Source of the DNA: Cardiocondyla obscurior
Lineage: Eukaryota > Arthropoda > Insecta > Hymenoptera > Formicidae
NCBI RefSeq assembly: GCF_019399895.1
Contig: NC_091882.1
Span: forward strand, 1,736,001 to 1,800,000
Length of the DNA: 64,000 nt
Direction of reading: 5' to 3'
Shown here: positions 27,582 through 38,700 of the stretch, in pieces
How the letters are laid out: each line of letters begins with the position of its first letter
Position numbering within the stretch: the first letter of the stretch is position 1
The notes under the pieces: model-generated
Databases searched by the model: none
Told to the model about the DNA's origin: nothing
The model's input: only the letters and a program-made list of their open reading frames with translations
Made by a program: the position numbers and the translations under genes

Positions 27582-27938
27582 CTAACGTAACGACGCAGGT
27601 TGGCCAGGTGGATAGGATTGCGCTTGACGCTCACAAGATTTCGCATTTGAATAAGTGGGGCACCTAGCGATCGGCGGGCAAGACGTTCCGCAGGGATCGC
27701 AGCAAACTTTGCACGGCGGGCAGGACGATATACAGACGGGCTTGCAGTCGGTCTCGCAAACGTATTGCATTTCGTAAGGCAGATCACCTCGCAGTGTCAG
27801 ACATTTTCCTTGGATCAGATAACAGTAGGACATAGCTAAGACAGGATTACCGCTGTAAGGGACGCAATGAGGCTGAGGTAGATGTCCGTATAAGTCGATG
27901 TGCGTGTACTTTAAAGGTGTGCAACTGCAAACTCCATG
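27582..27938 (-). CDS. NPEPL1: Alternative terminal exon 8b of the aminopeptidase with a Cys-rich tail
   Basis: This is a 357-nt open exon of 118 codons plus stop. It follows the acceptor GATTACAG and starts in the same phase as exon 8a. Its first 42 or so residues are homologous to exon 8a: HGVCSCTPLKYTHIDLYGH against HGIESEKPLKYSHLDIGGN, then SGNPVLAMSYCYL against TGAPILALANTYL. The other 76 residues have no counterpart in 8a. They are rich in Cys and Pro (16 Cys in the whole exon), including VCETDCKPVCISSCPPCKVC, with CPPC and CC motifs. Spliced after exon 7 it would give a 594-residue isoform. An AATAAA lies at 27331-27326, about 250 nt past the stop. It could instead be the surviving last exon of a degraded tandem paralogue, since no other exons of such a gene are seen here. 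Its open frame and intact acceptor argue that it is used. Confidence 0.7.
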   Translation of the reverse strand, partial: HGVCSCTPLKYTHIDLYGHLPQPHCVPYSGNPVLAMSYCYLIQGKCLTLRGDLPYEMQYVCETDCKPVCISSCPPCKVCCDPCGTSCPPIARCPTYSNAKSCERQAQSYPPGQPASLR

Positions 27939-28121
27939 CTGTAATCGATACGAAATTGGTTAGGTAGGGTAAAAGAAGGAATGTATGTGAGAAGGGAACA
28001 AAGAGAAATGAAAGGGAGAATACCGATCGCGAAAAAGCGGCGACGTTAATAAATTTCTACATCTTTTAATTGGGACGCGACAAAAAAAGAAAATAAAAAA
28101 TTATTAAAATAAACAATGAAT

Positions 28122-28174
28122 TTTATTCTTTATAGGTAAAATGTAATAAATTATAACTATCTTTTAAATTTATT
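28122..28174 (-). terminator. Candidate poly(A) signals for the exon 8a isoform
   Basis: Two minus-strand AATAAA hexamers (28174-28169 and 28127-28122) lie between exon 8a and exon 8b. Using either would give the 524-residue isoform; reading through would allow splicing to 8b. Confidence 0.35.
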
Positions 28175-28457
28175 TTAAAAAGTTTAAAAAATTTTTTTTT
28201 TTCTTTTTTCTTAATTTTTCTCTACGTGCTTATTGGAAAATCCGTCATTGCAGTAACGCTAGCGTAATTGTTTGTTTTAAGTAAATCCACGTTATATAGC
28301 TTATAGAAACTCTGAGCATCACGGATTTATGGCGGTGATTAATTATTATTTGCATTTGCATGGTTAATATTTAAAGTTCATCTCGCGCAAGGTGCGAATA
28401 TTAATTACTTCGGAATGTATTATTAATATATGTATGTAAAGTATAAGCAGTTTATAG

Positions 28458-28604
28458 TTATGTCCTAAGGCTCGGTTTTTTTAAAAGATATGTGTTTGCT
28501 AATGCTAAAATCGGTGCGCCGGTCGGCTGGTGGGGTAATTTGCCGGAATTGCCCCCTATATCCAGATGAGAATATTTCAACGGCTTCTCCGACTCAATAC
28601 CGTG
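28458..28604 (-). CDS. NPEPL1: Terminal exon 8a of the NPEPL1-like aminopeptidase (standard C-terminus)
   Basis: Residues 477-524 and the stop. The exon follows a TTTTTTAG acceptor and joins the preceding exon, which ends in SGLDK, in phase 0, 94 nt away. It carries HGIESEKPLKYSHLDIGG and then PTGAPILALANTYL. This matches the family's usual C-terminus, where the HxDIxG segment lies near the S1 substrate pocket and the TGAP segment follows. Two AATAAA hexamers on the minus strand (28174-28169 and 28127-28122) lie about 285-330 nt past the stop and could end this isoform. Confidence 0.9.
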   Translation of the reverse strand, partial: HGIESEKPLKYSHLDIGGNSGKLPHQPTGAPILALANTYLLKKPSLRT

Positions 28605-31600
28605 CTAAAAAAACATAAGTTATTAAACAGCATTACAATGCCTGGAAGCACACATAATTAAAAGTTAAATAATCGTAATAATAATAAATATACAACACCT
28701 TGTCCAGCCCGGAAACCTTAATTAGAAAAGCTGCCGGTCCTTGATGACCCCGTTGAGATTTAACACTAGGCTGGTTTAACGCCTGAAGAATATCGTCACC
28801 CTCTACTTTCCCTTGATGGGTGAGAAAATCCTCTCTCCGTATTCGCGATACTTCGAACGGGTCGCCAATAGCTTCGCCAAGAGCTTGAAGCTTCTCCGCG
28901 TTATTGACCCGCCGTGCAACTGCGTTATCCATCACAACCTGTAGAAATAAATTGAAACGTAAGTCTCCGAATCGCCGAAAAAAATGCAGATTGATAACGG
29001 AGCAGTCCTTTTATCGGTCCGACAAAATAATCGGAGGATGAATTATGGCTAACGCCTTAGCGAGCAATTTTGATAACAAAATCATATTACACGTCACGCT
29101 CGGGATTCGCGGTAACACAGGAAAATTGCATGCTGCATCCAGATCGTTTATAACCCTGTCCAATTACGCTTTCGTCGATGAATCAACAAACACGTAACAA
29201 CCCCTGTATACGACTCCGCCGTTTCGCGCCTAGATTTTAACGTCTGGCTGTGTTATTATTACGCGCGATGGTTAGGTTATTTGCTTTATTCGCCCGAGGT
29301 GCTCGCCGCTCGTCGTTATCCGAGCGGTAAAGGTATTCCAGCGGCTGGTAGTCTCGTGTTACGTGTTATCTTAACATTAGCTAAAATGCGGTTAAGAGCG
29401 TAATGAACGAGGGTAATTTTATGGCACCCGCGTACTTACGGAATATCCCGCGCCCGCAGTCAATACCGCGTGGCCTGTTAGCGTGGCCACCGTGAAGAGG
29501 TGCGGATTCGCTGAATTTAAGGCCATTTCCTTGAGATGATAAAGAGCGTCAGCCATGGCCATCCTACCCTCGGCATCCGTGTTACCCACGCGCACCCTCG
29601 CACCGGATCTCGCCGTGATCACCTCGTCGGAAACGTAACAGTTCTCGCCCACGCTGTTCCTCACGACGCACAAAGCGACGACGACTTTTAACGTCGGCGG
29701 CTGCACCAAATTCACCACCTGCAATGTATCGATTAACAGATTAAAATTTTGACTTCACCCAAGTTTATTGCAGTTGAATTAATTTTTTTCTCCCTTTCTT
29801 TCCTATCACGGTTAGAACTACCAATTTAGCTAAAGTAATGATTGTTGTTTCTCGGTACTATTCTCCGAAGTGAGCTCCATCTCGATCATAATGCATCAAA
29901 GGAATACGTAATAGGCTTAACGTACGGAAAGACGGAGAACGGGAGGAGGGAAAGAGAAAGCGCATGCATCGAGACCATTAGCGTACTGTACCATGCTGTT
30001 AGGAATAGAATTATACGGCTCGCTCGATGATCATTTCGAAAATCTACTAGCCCGTACGTATGTGTAGCCGGGGCCGGGCAACATATTAAAAGGCCGTATT
30101 AATAGAAGCGAAACACGATCATTCTATCGTGACACATAATACCGCGATGATATATTACACGACACCTGCATGAATCCGGCGCAGGCAGCCGCGCCGCATT
30201 TGTCCCTCGACATGCCAACCATCGCGCCCTTGTACTTGATGTCGGCGCCGCCGGTATCGTAAGTGACACCCTTCCCTACGAGCATGATCGTCTCTGAGGA
30301 ATAGGTGTAGTTGGGCGGCTCGTAGGTCAAAAAGATAATTCTGCCGGCGTGACGTGGTACCACCGATGCGGCGCGATTTACGCTAGCGAACAGCGGGTAT
30401 TCCCGAAGCAGCGTCTCCTCGTCGGATATCACTCGCATCGTAACATTCGATCCGCAAAACAGCTCCGCCAAATACTCCTCCACCCTCGGGGGCGCCATTC
30501 TTTCGGGGTCCCCGCCACCTAATTCAATGCAAAAGTAAAAGCAGTATTGATTATTAATGGCAAAGAAAATCGGGTCTTATTTGTCGGCTACGTTCATTTA
30601 AAACTTATACAATCCGATCGATCCGCATGCATACGCTTCACCCACACAAATGTCTGTTTAGTTCTGAATAAGCTTCGCGTTTGTTGTTCATTTGATGTTG
30701 AAACATAAAACCGAAAACAGCTAAACTGAATAGAAATCGAGCTCTTCCTTTTGTTACAAAGAACATGTATTTTAATTATTTTCAAACAAATACGATACTC
30801 CTTTTTTTTTTCTTTTTACCAGCAACTATTTTTACCGTTTGACAGACCGACGCGAGGCGGTTTAATTCTTTTTGCACTGCTACCTTTATTCGATCGAAAA
30901 GTAAAACGAATAAATTTAATACTTTTATGTGTATTAAATAATTCGCGTAAAAAATATATGTTGCAATCGATATTAAATTAATGTTAATGCGGTATTATAT
31001 TACTTCAATTATGCAAATTATTAGTAGTTGACTAAAACAACAGTCAGATTAACGTTTACTTTACAAAATTGCATTACCTACGTTTTTCGTTTTGCCTTTC
31101 AAGCAAGTGTATGAATAATATGCGTTCTACATGCACGCTGGATTGGGCAAGAATTACAGTTTGTATATGAAAGCTTTATATTTGATAAAGCATAAATGCT
31201 ACGATAAAGACTAAATTGCTGAAACGCCAAGATAAATATCGTAGAAAACGTCAATTGTTATTAACTGCCGCGAGGAACGAGCTCCGTACTTTTTTTTTTT
31301 TTTTCTTTACGCCGTTCGGAAGGGCGTAACATTAAAAATGAACACTTAAACTCGCCAAATCGCCGGCTACTTAAACTTTAAACTCGATAATTCCCGAGGG
31401 CTATTCGAGCTGAACTTGAACATTGGAACGTGAAGAGCGACGAGCTGTGCTCGATTAACTGGGAGTCAAAAGACCTTTCTCGGACAAGTAAAAAGCCGCG
31501 GGCGATTTTCTCCACCGAAGCTTATTTCTTCCGCGAAAGGCGGAAACTCGGAACGACGAGAGCCAGAGCTTTCCTCGCTCTTTTCTCACGCGGACAGGAA

Positions 31601-34600
31601 AACCTGCTTTTGCTCACTCGATAAAGTACCGCGAGCTGCGACGCGCTCGAGATAGAAGGAGACTTACCTATGTCCCTTGCGACGTATCTACCGCTTTCGA
31701 GCATCGAGGCTAGCTTCACGATATCCTGAAGCTTCTCACCGCGAATCGGGCTCCACACCCCGAGTTTACGCACTTTGTAACACCGATCCGGGCACGCCTC
31801 GCGCACCTCCAGCGGCTGTAAAAAATATAAATCGTTAATTAAATAAATAAAAAAAAAAGGTTGGTTACAAGTCGTTAATATACGAGCGCGGCGGATAGCG
31901 AGGTGTAGGATATTTCGTTTGCTCGACACTCCCTGTTTCAATAGCACAGTACGATATTATTTTTCTGTAAATTGCGAATCGAAAAGCCGCGACACGTTTA
32001 AGTGAATATTCAATATAATATTTATTATATTTAATTTTTTTTTTTTTTTTTTTACAGCGAGTTAAACTGTGTACTCATGCGAACGTGGTTTTGTGAGCGG
32101 AAGGAGGATACATTCCAATTTTGAGAGGAGGAGGAGGCCTGGGTGAGGCATCACGCTTCGGTGGAGCAACCCTTGGGTAAGAATTATTTTCTCTTCATAC
32201 AAAATTAACAGTTTCTCCCTTTTCATCGAGATTACTTTTTCGTTCCAATAATAATTAAAAATAATAAAGTTTTTTTTATAACGAACTAGTTAAAGTCGTG
32301 TAAAAATTATTTTTTAAATAATAAACATTATTTTAAACGTACCTATAAATAAAATTATTTTTTTTTATGTTACAGATTAGTTGCAGAATTAGCTCCACTG
32401 CTGCGCATCGAACCGGTGAGTTACGTTCTTTTATTCTGTGTTAAGATCGTAGTGTTATGGGCACTTGTACTAACCGTATGTTTAAAAATTATAATTTTAA
32501 AAAGAATTAAATGTACAAAAATATAAAATAATCCTGTCGCAAAAGAATTCGCGTAATTCACGCGTAAATGCGTAACGATATCAATTATTAAATAATAAAA
32601 ATACTGCCTACCGCGATATTTAAAAAACATTTTTAAAGCGTAACAAAAATCTTATCGTTTAAAATTGTCAAATTATAATTTCTTAATATTTATTCCCACG
32701 GAGAAGCGATAACAATGAATAAAATCTCTATAACTCTTTTTTTCTTTTTTAATATTAAATGCTGGATGCAAATCGTATCACTTATTTATCGTTAGGTGAA
32801 TAAAAGAGAAGTTTGTGTGTCTGCGTCGAAAGCGATAAGTGCGATAATCTTCTTACCCGACGAGCACTTCACAGATAATGGAGCTAGAGCTTATAACTCT
32901 TATGAGCTTACGTCTAAACCGGTCGAAATACTTTCTAGTCCATTTATATGGCAAAAGCAAACTTCAATTGCTCGTGTTTTACAAATCCCAATATTTCAAT
33001 GCACATTGGTTATATTTTCGCGTGTGCTCTTTTTAATGTTTTCAATATGCACTGGCATTTTAATTATTCATCTGTAAATCGTGCACAAAATTCCAAAAAC
33101 TATTTTCACATTTTTACACCGAAAAAAGAATATATCGGAACAGTTGTTATTTTCTTTTTCTTTTTTTTTTTTTTTTCTTTCCTACGTATATCTTTCAAAG
33201 TTTTTTTTTTCAACAAAGATTCCGCGACCCGACACGTGCACGGCCCATTTTATCGCGGGCGACCTTTTGCGATGTCACTGGTGCGCGTTCGTGCGGCTTG
33301 CGAGCCGGGTGAGAAAAATTGAAAAAGTCAGAAGGCTGCTATCTGCAAGAGAAGCGAGAAAGAGATCGGCGCGAGGCGGAGGTTCGCGACGTGGTGTTCC
33401 GATTACGCGGCGCAGAAATTCCGAGGGTGCTTTCTGGTATTCGGAAAACGATGCCTCGTATTTGCGTCGGGCGGAAGGAACGGGCGACAGGCGGGAAAGG
33501 AAAGAGGGTCACAAGAGGGAACTATCAAGAAAGAAGCGTATGAGCTCGGTACCGACTGCCGCGGGCTGAGCGGTCGGTGAGGCGACGGGAGATGAGGGAG
33601 GCCCGAGTATTTCGCTAATTAGGTCGCCTCGCCGGCCGCCAGGATTCAGGAACGCCAAGCATTTGCTACTCTTGATAGGGCAGAGCACTCGGCTTACCCC
33701 CCCTGCGTTCTCTTAACCCCTTGCTACATCCCGCTACCGCCCACAAACAAGCTTCGACCGACTGCTCCTCTCTTGGTGGTCCAAACTTAGAATTTTGGTC
33801 CTTGAACTTACGCGACAAGAATGCCCGTTAGGTATAAGCAACAAATTGCGAGAACATTTACCATTAAATTATATGAAATCTACAAAAAGAAAAAAACATA
33901 AAAACCCTCAGTTTTCGTCAGCTTGAAGTTCCACGCGACGAGCCGATTTGCCGATAAAACAATTGTTGAAATAAAAATGTACTTCGTACGATTAAATTAA
34001 ATTAGTTTAACGTTGGATCGATTGGCGACGATGGCGAAAACGAATATTCTTATGCTCGAATAAAATATATTAATTTGTAATTACGAATATTAGTTTTATC
34101 GAAAAAATTGCAACTCTCATCGGGAAGGTTTTTTAAACGGCTCTCTTCAAACGTGTTGAATCGCCGAGTGGAGATGAGTGACGCGGGCAGAATCGCGCGA
34201 CTCGCCCTAGTAAAGTGATTATTATAGGATTTCCAGATCGTTCGTGCCGCGTATACTCGCGCCGGATAACTTCCGACTTTGAAGTTCGCATAATAACGCG
34301 GATACTATCGCCCGAGCCCGTAATTAACCACGGCGGCGTTGAGGTTAATGAACAATGGGGCTTGCAATCGAGTTCTGCAACCCGATATCCTCTGTAAGAC
34401 ACACTGCACACACTTATCGATCAGGCGCAACCTAGCCCCGGAGTCTGCCGGTGGCAGGTGTTGTTTGATGATCGTGTTGACCGCACTCTTTGCTGACGGT
34501 ATCTGTCATCGAGCTATCGTTTATTCAAGACGTTGAACGAGCTTGTTTATCGAAACGTTCTTCGTCTTATTGTCGGCCTGGATTACGTCGCGCGCTAAGG

Positions 34601-35680
34601 CTGTATTGTGCTTCGCTGTCACGTACATTCGCGTCCGAGAAAAATGAATTTCGGTAACCACGAAAGTACGCTCGACCCGGCAGCGCCCGGCCAATTCTAA
34701 TCTAATCCGTCTGCGTTTGACGCGTGGATTACGATATTTGTATATCAATTGTCGTGGAACGCAAACAGTTTGCTAATTACACGCGTATCCCGGCTTCCCG
34801 TAATTATTAAACAATGCGAATATCTGAAACGTGGATTCGCGGTGATTACTCGATCGCGGCCGGTTCGTCCGTCGGGTCTTATTATAATGATTGGATATTA
34901 ATGAAACTGGAATTAATTCCGCGTCTGTAAAATATTGTGGATTAGCTGCGATTGCGTCGCGCGGTCCGTACAGTCATTAGTTATGGATTAAGATCACAGT
35001 AGCAATTTAGTTTAGAGACGAGGTAGACGGATTTACTAGAGTTAGAGTATGGTGAGCAACTTGGGGGCAGCCAATCAGACCGCAGTGTACCAAACTCGGT
35101 TGAAACACGGAGATGAATTCCTTCTAGATACAGCTACAGGCTTCCTATTCTGCCAATGTAGATGCGCACAAAGCTGTATTGTATCTGTTTGATTGGTTTA
35201 AACGGCTCTCGTATAACCACAACTGCACCAACTATCTGTGAAATGCCTTAACCGGATATATTGGCACAATCGAGTAACATTCGCTTATCGATCCCTTCCC
35301 GATTTCAGTCGGGAGTTTTTTTTTTTTCCGCGAGAGATTATTATCATTTTAAATTCTAATACCACGATAATGATTAGAGTCGATCGACTCGGCACTACCC
35401 GATTTAGCAATCGTGAATAAAGAATCCGGATACTATTTTCAACGGGATTATATCAAGTGAGGTAATTAAGATTCTTTTCTTAAACGTCTCCGCGCATTTC
35501 ACTTCTAATAATATTTTTATTTAATGGCTATTACGATCCCAAATTTTCATGCGCTCGCGCGATTAATAACTTTCATCGGCGGAATTTAAAATTATTTAAC
35601 ATTTTTCTTCGTTAAATGGAAGAAAGAAATAGAAAGATATTTTTAAGAATACATATTTATAAATATTTAATTTTTTACAT

Positions 35681-35711
<31 letters not shown>

Positions 35712-38700
35712 CGAGTTTCAAAAATTAATTAAACTTATTTTATTAATATTAATTTAACGAAATATCGGATAAATAACTTTTCGTGACTTACCACATAGAG
35801 AGTTTCTAGGGCACCAAGAAGCGTAACTAGCTCAACGTTTTCAAACCGCTCGTCTGGTTGCAGTGCCAATAAAGGGCATTTCACGCCGGCTTTCAAAGCT
35901 CTGATAAATACAAAAAAAAAAAAAAAAGAGAGAGTCACAAAATTGATTAAATTATTAAGTTATTATTTTAATATATATTTGTAATATTCGATCGTTTAAT
36001 AAAATAATTTTCGGAACGTAAGTGGAGCGCAGTGAATTTCGCGTACGCAGAATCGCGGGGAAGTTGCAATTAACGCGCGGACAAATATCGGCGATGCTCG
36101 AATTGTTAGAGATGTCGTAATCTACATAGTAATAACGTTCCCGCTGATAAAACCTGCAGTGATACTACACTCAGGAGGCGAATGTCCATGCAAAAAGGAG
36201 AGGAGAAATGAATTCTCCGGGGGAAGGTGCGGTTCTCATTGAGTATCCCGAGACACGAATAGCCATTCTCGCTCCCTTCGTGTCCAATTTTCGTCTTGTC
36301 GGGTGTAATACAAACGTAGCCACGTAATCGAGGGTGCCTCTCACGAGAGTGCCTCTTGCACGAGTGAATCACGAACTATTAATCTATTCCCGAAGTATAT
36401 CGCTATCGTGTTTAAACTTCGTTACGTTTGCGATGCGTGCAATGTCTCGCACTTGGCAATTTCGCGAAACTGTCGTTATATCGCGGCTATCAAATCTCCC
36501 GTTCTATTTCTCGATTCAACAAAGTACTTCTGATTTGAGTTTGGTATTAATGCCGCGTGGAACCGGGCGGCCGCTATTATTCCGCGGTTTCAAAAAGGGC
36601 CGCAAATACCGGCGTTATTGCCGCGGTATGTGACGGGACAACGGCAGCAGTTTTATCCGCGGGGAAACATTGGTAATAATTAAAATGCAGACTAAAAGAA
36701 TAAAATTCGTAGGTTGCGACCGGCTCCCCTTCCCCGGAGAGTACTACGAAATTTTGCATGGGGAGAAAAATAAATTGCAAGTGTAAGCAAATTGTACTTC
36801 CAAATAATTATACGGGCCGGCAGGCCGGCATCCCCGGGAGTTTATGAGTTTTATGCAAAATTTAGTTGCACCGCGTTCATAAACGTGAAAAAAAGAATTT
36901 TTTTATCAACTCCTTATGCTTAATTAAAGTTTTTTTTAAAACGATCTCGCGACCAAATTCGGAAAAAGAAAAAAAAAACCATTAAGGAAATATTGTGACG
37001 TTGATGCACGTTGCAAGACACGTTCTCCAATTTTTTTTTTTTTTTTTTTTTTGCCTAGCGTGAAACGTTCTCCATGCCAATCTTCCGTTAACGTCACTAT
37101 TGCCGCGTGAAAAAAACAGTTGCGCCAAGCGGACAGGAATTTCATTTTTCAATCGAATTTCGGGACGGACAGGCATATGGCTCGAGCGGAATTTCGTTCG
37201 CGCATCATTGCGTTTCCCCTATGCAGCTATTGAAGTACACAAAACGCTGACAATCGTTCGTGGCTCGTTCGCTTGCAAGACCATCATGTTGTTGTAATGA
37301 ATGAACACTCGGTATGCGGGTGTGAAGATGTTCGAAATTGTAAACATAAAATTGAAAGCCTTTGATTAATTATTTCAACACCGGTCTCGATTAATTGCAA
37401 CGAGTTCGAAGCAAACACAATGATTCTCTCTCTCTCTCTCTCTTTTTTTTGTATGAATGTATGTAAATTGCTGACATAAGAACGCGGATATAACGTCACT
37501 TCCTGTGTGGGTATGCCCGCTAAATCCAATTATACCCGGACAATGAAAAACATTGGAATTTGCGCGCTTCGATTGTGGAATTTAGTAAAGTGTCCCTTAT
37601 ATAGTTGAAGAATGCTTATTAGAAATACCAGAGAGATTAAAAATATCGTTATGTGAACTATTAATAATTGTTAAAGAAACTAAAAAAAAAAAAAAAAAAT
37701 TTTATTATAACACTTGGATTAAATATTAATTATTTATATATTTTTATTCGATATGTGACATATCAAAGCTAAATTTAACATTCGAGATAACGCACAAGAT
37801 AATCCCACAAATGGTGATTGTAGGAATGAAAATAAGTTCTATTATTGCGGCGCTCGCATTAAAAAAAAAGAAAAAAAAAGGAAGAAAAAAAAAATATAAA
37901 AGTGACTACAAAGAGAAAGAAAAGCGTATGGAATTATACAAAAGAATTACCGCTTTATTCCCGCGGTGGCCGCCTCTGCGAAGCTTCGCACATCGTGATA
38001 ATCCATGTTAAGCGGGCCCGTTGGGCTGTAAATGAGCCTTTTTGCGGCCAAATTGATGGGCAAAACGGCGCCGATCACGCCCAGCCCGGCATCGATTTGA
38101 GCCGCGGCGTGGAGGACGGTTTTGAAGGGTTCTGGCTCGTTGGATCCAGGAGCACTTCCTGACACCAGAATAATGCCATCGTAATCGCCGCTGCAAATAT
38201 TCGTTTCAATTTTCAGCTGACACGGCAGCCATCTGAAATAAATCATTGCGCGTGTTATTCGAGTAAACTAATTATCGGCGATCGCTTTTAAAGAAAAGCG
38301 AGATTGTTCGCCAACGGTACGCGATAACGTCCGCCGAAATCAATACAATTATAGTCGAGTACAAATTGGCTGAAAATAAAGTTTGCCATTAAAAAAGAAT
38401 ACGAGGCGGGGAAAGAGATACGGCGGCGGGCAGTGCCATTAATCCATTAGCCGAATTATTAATTTGCTGAAATTGTGGCTTGTTAAATTTGAATACGATG
38501 ATGAATACGATGATAAACGTATTTATATTATTAAATCAATCCCGAATATATTTCGTATTATACGGCGAAGTAAGTGCGCAAGCGCTGCGGTTTTATCTCT
38601 TGATGTAAGCGTATAAATTAAAATCGCGAAGAAAAAAGATAAAGGGGAGACAAGGATCGCTTTATCAAATTAAATTGAATTTTTTAACGTATAGAGGGTA

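Noticed and set aside
27582..27833. Separate small Cys-rich gene starting at the ATG at 27,833
   Set aside because: The 35 codons before that ATG stay open and align to aminopeptidase exon 8a, and an acceptor lies exactly at the phase-matched boundary. There is no signal peptide at the ATG.
27955..27975. TTAGG-like telomeric motif (GGTTAGGTAGGG)
   Set aside because: Only about two imperfect units; no array.
33081..33569. 162-codon plus-strand ORF
   Set aside because: Begins in a poly-T region (Phe run) and continues in a GC-rich Arg-rich stretch. It lies in an intron and no domain is seen.
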